A stretch of DNA of 11,130 nt from assembly GCA_023229605.1 (NCBI GenBank), contig JALNYY010000135.1, positions 1 through 11,130 on the forward strand, written 5' to 3'. This document shows, one piece after another, positions 7,016 through 11,130 of the stretch. The translations under genes were made by a program, and so were the position numbers. The stretch is from Methylobacter sp. GTDB taxonomy: Bacteria; Pseudomonadota; Gammaproteobacteria; Methylococcales; Methylomonadaceae. Position 1 is the first letter of the stretch, and every line of letters starts with the position of its first letter. Under the pieces are notes generated by a model. That model was not told the origin of the DNA, did no database searches, and saw only the letters and a program-made list of their open reading frames with translations.

Positions 7016-7522
7016 ATGATCGGATTTATTCTTTGCAGCTTGTCGCTGGCGGCTCTGGTACAGAACCCCAACCATTTTTTGGAACTACTCGGCACTCCTG
7101 TTGCCCTGGGTATCGGCCTGACGCTGATGGCTGTCAGCCTGCTGCTCGGTTATTTGAAAAAAATTCCTACCGTGACCTGGCACGACGGCTTTGCAACCAG
7201 CTGCCTGCTGGTCTGGTATGCCTACTGGACGCCGCAGTTCAACGCCGATGCGCCAATGTTCTTTTTCTTCCCGCTGTATTTCGCGCTGTTAACCTCGATC
7301 GTGACGCTGACGCTGATCAACAAAAGCCAATATTTCGACCGGGAATCCATCATGCACCTGCGTTACCTGGAAAAGAACACGCACTTCAACACCGGCGTGA
7401 TTGTGGGGTTTGTGCTGATTAGCCTGCTGGTAACCCGCCATTACGCGCTTTACCCGATAGCGATGACTTTTTTCATAGTCCGCCATACGATGACCGCCTG
7501 CCTTGAAACCATCGACAGCTGA
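7016..7522 (+). CDS. Small multi-pass inner-membrane protein of unknown function
   Basis: 168 residues from ATG 7016; a TTG two codons earlier is also possible, and neither has a clear Shine-Dalgarno. About five hydrophobic segments are visible: residues 1-16, 26-46, 58-71, 82-102, and a long stretch 127-156 that may cross twice. Between the fourth and fifth is a polar loop with charged residues (NKSQYFDRESIMHLRYLEKN, 102-121). There are no catalytic motifs, cysteine clusters or known transporter signatures. It stands alone on the plus strand and converges on the YheT-like gene, with 10 bases between the stops. I do not recognise the family; an inner-membrane location is well supported by composition, function unknown. 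Confidence 0.8.
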   Translation: MIGFILCSLSLAALVQNPNHFLELLGTPVALGIGLTLMAVSLLLGYLKKIPTVTWHDGFATSCLLVWYAYWTPQFNADAPMFFFFPLYFALLTSIVTLTLINKSQYFDRESIMHLRYLEKNTHFNTGVIVGFVLISLLVTRHYALYPIAMTFFIVRHTMTACLETIDS

Positions 7523-7531
7523 TTTGTGCCC

Positions 7532-7549
7532 GTCATGCGGCGGCATGAC
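7532..7549. terminator. Short hairpin between convergent genes
   Basis: GTCATGC (7532-7538) pairs perfectly with GCATGAC (7543-7549) around a 4-base loop. It overlaps the stop codon of the leftward YheT-like gene and lies 10 bases past the stop of the rightward membrane protein. No U-tract follows on either strand, so terminator activity is uncertain. Confidence 0.3.
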
Positions 7550-8528
7550 CGAGCAAAAACTCCGGTATTCGTCGTTCCAGCCAATACTCCGGTCTAAATG
7601 GAATTGATCCCGAGATGAAGCCTACATGCCCCCCGTGCTTAGTAAATTCCAATTGCACTTGCGGCGATACTTCATTACGGCCGGGCAAGACTTCCTGGGT
7701 CATAAACGGATCGTCAATCGCCTGAATCACCAGCGTGGGCACCGTAATCGATTTGAGATATTGCCTGGAACTGGAGCGCCGGTAATAATCATGCACATCG
7801 TTAAAACCGTGCAGTTTGGCCACGACCCGATCGTCGTATTGCCAGAACGATCCGATTGCCGATAAATCGCCCAATGCCCTGATCTTCACCGCTTCTTGCG
7901 CTTGGCCTATGCTGTCCAAATGTTGCAGTTTGGTATGCATATAGGCTTTTAACTCATTCAATAAGTTACCGCGATAGAGCTTTGAAAAACCCTTATCCAG
8001 CTTTGTTGCGCAAATCCCCAACAGCAAAGGCACGGAAACTGCGACAGCCGCAAACAAGTCCAACCGGCTGCCTTGTTCGCCCAACCACTTTAAAACAACA
8101 TTGCCGCCTAGTGAAAAACCGACGACGGCTAAAGGCGTGTCGGGCTCGCGCAGTCGCAAGGTTTGATAGAGAAATTGAATGTCCTCCGTCTCGCCTGAAT
8201 GATAACTGCGCGCCCTGTTATTGGGTGATCCGCTGCAACCGCGAAAATTCAGCGCGACACTGCGCAATCCCTGTTTGAGCAAAGCGCTTTGCAGGCCTTT
8301 GATATAACCCGATTGCGAGCTTCCGGTTAAACCGTGTATCAGCATAACCAGAGGCTGCTTGCCCGTTCCGCAATAATCAATATCGATAAAATCATGATCG
8401 GGAGTCCCTAACCTTTCGCGGCGATAATCGGGCGGATTGGGCGTTTTTCTGAATAAGGCCGGATAAATAGTCTGCAAATGGCTGTTGCCCAGCCACCAGG
8501 CGGGCTTGAATGTTGTTTTGGTCTGCAT
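7533..8528 (-). CDS. yheT: YheT-family alpha/beta hydrolase
   Basis: 331 residues, the usual length of the YheT/UPF0017 hydrolases. Seen: the family N-terminus WWLGNSHLQTIYP (11-23), the oxyanion-hole region LIHGLTGSS (63-71), NFRGCSGSPN (94-103), and the nucleophile elbow GFSLGGN (137-143) with Ser139. Asp272 (in AIDDPF) and His301 (in HGGHVGF) complete the triad. This is a soluble cytoplasmic alpha/beta-fold enzyme, annotated in the family as a putative esterase; the physiological substrate is not established. It is transcribed leftward, divergent from the small hydrolase gene at 8604, sharing an intergenic region of about 75 bases. The start ATG is followed immediately by the conserved family N-terminus, although no strong Shine-Dalgarno precedes it. 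Family assignment is confident; the symbol is by family resemblance to E. coli yheT. Confidence 0.92.
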   Translation of the reverse strand: MQTKTTFKPAWWLGNSHLQTIYPALFRKTPNPPDYRRERLGTPDHDFIDIDYCGTGKQPLVMLIHGLTGSSQSGYIKGLQSALLKQGLRSVALNFRGCSGSPNNRARSYHSGETEDIQFLYQTLRLREPDTPLAVVGFSLGGNVVLKWLGEQGSRLDLFAAVAVSVPLLLGICATKLDKGFSKLYRGNLLNELKAYMHTKLQHLDSIGQAQEAVKIRALGDLSAIGSFWQYDDRVVAKLHGFNDVHDYYRRSSSRQYLKSITVPTLVIQAIDDPFMTQEVLPGRNEVSPQVQLEFTKHGGHVGFISGSIPFRPEYWLERRIPEFLLGHAAA

Positions 8529-8603
8529 GGTTTATAGATTTTAGTAACAAGAATGCCTGATTGTAATACCATTCGGGAACAATCAATCTCTTGGGTTACC
8601 GAT

Positions 8604-9107
8604 ATGAAAAAATCAGTCATTTACAATCACGGCAAAGACAGCATACCTTGGGGCGAAAAAACTATTCAATTTGCCGAGGTTGCCAAGCGCTGCGGCTATT
8701 CGTTTGAAAGCCCCGATTACCGGGAACGGTCAGACCCCGATCAACGTGTCGAACAACTGCTGGCGATGGATTTATCCGGCTACGATGAAATCGTGTTAAT
8801 CGGCTCCAGCATGGGCGCTTATGTTGCAACGGCGGCATCGGAATCGATTAAACCCAAGGGGCTTTTTCTGCTGGCGCCTGCATTTTACCTGCCCGGCTAC
8901 CGGCAAACCGAGTTCAAGCCGACCGCTGAGGATATTCGGGTATGCCATGGCTGGCAGGACGAGATTGTTCCGCCTGAAAATGCCTGGCGGTTTTGCCAAA
9001 CATACCGCGTCCGCTTGAATATGTACGATACCGACCACCGGATGCTAAGCGTGATGCCGCAGTTAACCGATGAATTCGGCCGTTTTCTGGCGGGTTTGGG
9101 AGGATAG
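8604..9107 (+). CDS. Small YqiA-like alpha/beta hydrolase
   Basis: 167 residues from ATG 8604. Seen: a first strand with KSVIYNHGKDS (3-13), the nucleophile elbow GSSMGAY (67-73) with Ser69, Asp119 in HGWQDEIVP, and His145 in DTDHRM. This is a complete Ser-Asp-His triad in a minimal fold without a lid domain, as in YqiA/UPF0227-type esterases. An in-frame ATG at 8553 would add 17 residues (MPDCNTIREQ...) with no fold role. I prefer 8604, where the first beta strand begins at once. Substrate unknown; probably a cytoplasmic esterase or thioesterase. It is divergent from the YheT-like gene and 75 bases upstream of trxC in the same direction, so co-transcription with trxC is possible. Confidence 0.85.
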   Translation: MKKSVIYNHGKDSIPWGEKTIQFAEVAKRCGYSFESPDYRERSDPDQRVEQLLAMDLSGYDEIVLIGSSMGAYVATAASESIKPKGLFLLAPAFYLPGYRQTEFKPTAEDIRVCHGWQDEIVPPENAWRFCQTYRVRLNMYDTDHRMLSVMPQLTDEFGRFLAGLGG

Positions 9108-9119
9108 ATCATTTTAAAG

Positions 9120-9148
9120 TTGAGTTTTAGAGTCGACGGCCTCATATT
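9120..9148 (+). promoter_or_regulatory. Weak candidate promoter for trxC
   Basis: TTGAGT (9120-9125) and CATATT (9143-9148), each 4/6 to consensus, are separated by 17 bp in the 75-base gap before trxC. A TAGAGTCG octamer occurs twice here (9127-9134 and about 9171-9178). Its meaning is unknown. Confidence 0.25.
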
Positions 9149-9182
9149 CTTCACAACTAAACTTTAATACTAGAGTCGCCTT

Positions 9183-9614
9183 ATGAGCACATTGCACATC
9201 GTCTGTCCCCACTGCGATACGATCAATCGCATACCCTCCGAGCGCAAGTTCCAGCATCCCCGATGCGGTCAATGCAAGAAGGCTTTGTTTACCGGGCATC
9301 CGCTGGAATTAACCGGCCAAAATTTTCAACGGCACATTTCCCGCAATGATATTCCTGTTGTTGTCGATTTCTGGGCCGGCTGGTGCGGGCCATGCAAGAT
9401 GATGGCTCCAGCCTATGCCCAGGCAGCGGTTACACTCGAGCCGCAGGTGCGTTTAGCCAAGGTCAACACCGAACAGGAACAGGGTATTGCCGGTCAATTT
9501 ATCATTCGCAGCATTCCTACCCTGGTCATATTCAAATCAGGGCATGAAATAACCCGCAAATCCGGCGCCATGAGCGCTACGGATATTGTCCGCTGGGTCA
9601 ACAGCAGTATTTGA
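9183..9614 (+). CDS. trxC: Thioredoxin 2
   Basis: 143 residues, matching TrxC length. Seen: an N-terminal zinc-finger module with CPHC (Cys8, Cys11) and CGQC (Cys28, Cys31), then a thioredoxin fold with the active site WCGPC (67-71) and the cis-proline motif SIPTLVIF (Pro112). Known: TrxC reduces protein disulfides in the cytoplasm, is recharged by thioredoxin reductase, and its zinc module tunes its redox behaviour; in enteric bacteria it is OxyR-induced. No OxyR site could be identified here by eye. The start ATG has only a weak Shine-Dalgarno but is the conserved family start (MSTLHIVCPHC). A hairpin follows the stop. Identification is firm. Confidence 0.97.
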   Translation: MSTLHIVCPHCDTINRIPSERKFQHPRCGQCKKALFTGHPLELTGQNFQRHISRNDIPVVVDFWAGWCGPCKMMAPAYAQAAVTLEPQVRLAKVNTEQEQGIAGQFIIRSIPTLVIFKSGHEITRKSGAMSATDIVRWVNSSI

Positions 9615-9653
9615 GCCGGCGCAATTCGGCAGCCGGCAAAATTGCCGGGCTAT

Positions 9654-9674
9654 GCGTCCTGAACGGACGCTTTT
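9654..9674 (+). terminator. Rho-independent terminator after trxC
   Basis: GCGTCC (9654-9659) pairs with GGACGC (9665-9670) around a 5-base loop, followed by TTTT (9671-9674). A second GC-rich stem-loop, AGCCGGCAA with TTGCCGGGCT (9631-9651), sits just upstream. Confidence 0.65.
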
Positions 9675-9700
9675 CCAAAAATAAGGCATTATTTTTTATT

Positions 9701-9705
9701 AGGAG
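9701..9705 (+). promoter_or_regulatory. Strong Shine-Dalgarno site of the rubredoxin-like/MBL gene
   Basis: AGGAG ends 5 bases before ATG 9711, the clearest ribosome-binding site in the window. It supports that ATG over the second in-frame ATG at 9714. Confidence 0.7.
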
Positions 9706-9710
9706 ATCAG

Positions 9711-10451
9711 ATGATGAATATGACTGCCGCCGAAAAACGCCTTAACAACACACAACAGTGGGTCTGCCTGCAATGCGGTTACAACATGATCGGCGAAATG
9801 CCCGATATTTGTCCGTTTTGCGGGGCCAGTCATGACCGCTTCATGGCTTGGGATCAGGCCGAAAAGACCTATCGCGTCACAACCCGCGCCGTGAACGATG
9901 CGGTCAGCCAACTGCTTTCGGTGCCCAAACTGGGCCTGGAGCATGCGGCTTATCGCGTCGAAACCGGGCAAGGCGCGGTATGGATTGATTCGCCATCGGC
10001 ATTCAACCGTGATCTGCCGCCGGTTGACGCCATTTTATTCACACACCATCACTTCATGGGGGCATCCAATCAATATCGCCGCATCTGGAATTCGGAAGTG
10101 TGGCTGCATGATCTGGATGCCAAACACCGCTTGTCCGCATTATTCGATATTGACCGGCGGTTTTCCGATGATTTTATCGCCTATGGTATAGAGGCTTACC
10201 ACACCGGCGGACATACGCCAGGATTTACCTTTTATATACACCGGGACGTGTTGTTTATCTGTGATTATGTATTTCTGAGCGGCGCGGATATGCGCTTTAA
10301 CCCCTACGGGCCGGAACAGGAAACCATAAAACGGGCACACCGGATATATGAAATCATCAAGGGTAAACCGTTAAAAACGGTCTGCGGCTATAACTATATC
10401 GCTGATTTTACCGATTGGCTGGCCGGATTCGAACGTCTTATCCGGAACTAA
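9711..10451 (+). CDS. Rubredoxin-like domain fused to a metallo-beta-lactamase-fold domain
   Basis: 246 residues. Seen: an N-terminal rubredoxin-like iron or zinc knuckle with CLQCGY (Cys19, Cys22) and CPFCG (Cys34, Cys37), joined to an MBL-fold domain. The first MBL metal motif reads THHHFMGA (111-118). It keeps His112 and His114 but has Met and Gly where family members usually have Asp and His. HTGGHTPG (164-171) supplies His168, and CDYVF supplies Asp185. The usual C-terminal metal His region reads CGYNYI (225-230), without His. So one metal site may survive while the second is degraded. Known: rubredoxin/MBL combinations occur in redox proteins of the flavodiiron type, but there is no flavodoxin domain here. 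Inferred: a redox-linked or ligand-binding protein, or a hydrolase with one metal. It has a strong Shine-Dalgarno and is separated from trxC by a terminator. Domain calls are firm, the activity unknown. Confidence 0.88.
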   Translation: MMNMTAAEKRLNNTQQWVCLQCGYNMIGEMPDICPFCGASHDRFMAWDQAEKTYRVTTRAVNDAVSQLLSVPKLGLEHAAYRVETGQGAVWIDSPSAFNRDLPPVDAILFTHHHFMGASNQYRRIWNSEVWLHDLDAKHRLSALFDIDRRFSDDFIAYGIEAYHTGGHTPGFTFYIHRDVLFICDYVFLSGADMRFNPYGPEQETIKRAHRIYEIIKGKPLKTVCGYNYIADFTDWLAGFERLIRN

Positions 10452-10456
10452 TGATA

Positions 10457-10500
10457 GCCTTCACCGGTCCCCAATCTCCTGATTGGGAACCGGTGAAGGC
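10457..10500. terminator. Long hairpin between convergent genes
   Basis: Arms of 20 bases (10457-10476 and 10481-10500) flank the loop TCCT with a single mismatch. In the plus-strand RNA this is C10469 against A10488; in the minus-strand RNA it becomes a G-U pair, so the leftward transcript forms an unbroken stem. TTTT follows 3 bases later on the plus strand; no U-tract follows on the minus strand. It lies between the ends of the rubredoxin/MBL gene and bfr and probably serves both. Confidence 0.75.
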
Positions 10501-10505
10501 GACTT

Positions 10506-10970
10506 TTACATTTGCGATTGCAAATAATTTTGTAAGCCCACTTTTTCAATCAACTCCAACTGCGTTTCCAGCCAGTCGATATGCTCTTCTTCAGACTCCA
10601 GAATGTGGGCAAAAATTTCACGCGAAACAAAATCGCTCACTTTCTCGCAATAGACAATCGCTTCCCTGAGCAAAGGTACGGCGATTTGCTCAAGCTTTAA
10701 GTCGCAGCCGAGCATTTCCTGGGTATTTTCGCCGATCATTACTTTGCCGATATTCTGCACGTTGGGCAACCCCTCAAGGAACAGAATCCGCTCGATAATT
10801 TGGTCGGCATGTTTCATTTCGTCAATGGATTCGTGATATTCCTTTTCGTTAAGCTTTATAAATCCCCAGTTTTTGTACATTCTGGCATGGAGAAAATACT
10901 GATTGATCGCTGTCAGTTCATTTTCCAACGCTTTATTGAGGAATTCGATAACTTTTGTGTCGCCTTTCAT
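10506..10970 (-). CDS. bfr: Bacterioferritin
   Basis: 154 residues, the family length. The diiron ferroxidase ligands sit at canonical positions: Glu18, Glu51, His54, Glu94, Glu127 and His130, with Tyr25 nearby. Met52, the axial haem ligand between subunits, is present, so this is a haem-binding Bfr rather than a ferritin. Known: 24 subunits form a cytoplasmic shell that oxidises Fe(II) and stores it as mineral; haem carries electrons in for release, supplied by Bfd. Here bfd lies just upstream in the same direction with a 12-base gap, so they are an operon that pairs storage with release. The leader AAAGGGAAACCACC gives a modest ribosome-binding site. Iron-dependent regulation would act beyond the window edge and cannot be seen. 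Confidence 0.97.
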   Translation of the reverse strand: MKGDTKVIEFLNKALENELTAINQYFLHARMYKNWGFIKLNEKEYHESIDEMKHADQIIERILFLEGLPNVQNIGKVMIGENTQEMLGCDLKLEQIAVPLLREAIVYCEKVSDFVSREIFAHILESEEEHIDWLETQLELIEKVGLQNYLQSQM

Positions 10971-10982
10971 GGTGGTTTCCCT

Positions 10983-11130
10983 TTATATAATCGTTACGGG
11001 TTGATTTGCTGCAGGAGGTAATGGTTGAATGGGCGCCATTCTTTGTTCGAGCAATGCGATGACGTCTTTATTGCATTTTCCGCAATCTTTGCCTATCCCG
11101 AAACAATGGGTTAATTTTTTTCGCGTACAC
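10983..11130 (-). CDS. bfd: Bacterioferritin-associated ferredoxin, C-terminal part
   Basis: Only the last 48 residues are inside the window; the N-terminus lies past the right edge. Seen: the Bfd-type C-terminal cluster motif GIGKDCGKC (11-19 of the visible part), giving the second pair of [2Fe-2S] cysteines, then a helix NKDVIALLEQR and a proline-rich tail. The frame stops at 10983-10985 (TAA), 12 bases before the bfr start. Known: Bfd docks on Bfr and reduces the core through the haem to mobilise iron. The first CxC pair would be off the edge. Identification rests on the motif and on the adjacent bfr. Confidence 0.85.
   Translation of the reverse strand, partial: CTRKKLTHCFGIGKDCGKCNKDVIALLEQRMAPIQPLPPAANQPVTII

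Noticed and set aside
7033..7422. Plus-strand 129-codon frame within the membrane protein gene
   Set aside because: It is Arg/Ala/Pro-rich as expected of a shifted frame, whereas the 7016 frame encodes coherent hydrophobic segments.
8553..8603. Upstream ATG adding 17 residues to the small hydrolase
   Set aside because: The added residues show no fold element, and the first beta strand starts directly at ATG 8604.

Overview
The window looks like chromosome of a free-living gammaproteobacterium. The best guess is a type I methanotroph or close relative (Methylococcales), inferred from the housekeeping genes (YheT-like hydrolase, thioredoxin 2, bacterioferritin with its ferredoxin) and from a degenerate intergenic repeat whose translation gives the familiar 'VLSLSKH' string. 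No rRNA, tRNA, CRISPR array, transposase or integrase was seen, so the taxonomic guess is weak.

Left part (1-5470): a two-gene minus-strand operon, probably a defence or other accessory module. The promoter-proximal gene (4147-5430) encodes an AAA_14/DUF4143 ATPase with a C-terminal PD-(D/E)XK-like motif. Four bases after its stop begins a 1354-residue NACHT/STAND-type NTPase (78-4142), with its P-loop at the extreme N-terminus, a long helical middle, and a second PD-(D/E)XK-like nuclease at the C-terminus. A perfect 38-bp palindrome (5433-5470) ends two bases before the first start codon, where it could act as operator, mRNA hairpin or self-recognition site. The pairing of two P-loop NTPases, each with a putative nuclease, under this palindrome is the most interesting feature of the window.

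Middle (5471-7009): a minus-strand gene of unknown function (5732-6640) with a plausible promoter and Shine-Dalgarno site, then about 350 bases without a convincing gene that carry two kinds of degenerate inverted repeat.

Right part (7016-11130): ordinary chromosomal genes. They are a small multi-pass membrane protein (+), a YheT-family alpha/beta hydrolase (-), a YqiA-like small alpha/beta hydrolase (+), thioredoxin 2 TrxC (+), a rubredoxin-like/metallo-beta-lactamase-fold fusion that has lost part of its second metal site (+), and a bfd-bfr iron storage operon (-) whose bfd gene is cut by the window edge. Hairpins after trxC and between the fusion gene and bfr probably end transcription. 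Redox proteins (TrxC, rubredoxin-like/MBL) and iron storage (Bfr/Bfd) lie side by side, which fits oxidative-stress and iron handling, but only bfd and bfr look like one operon.
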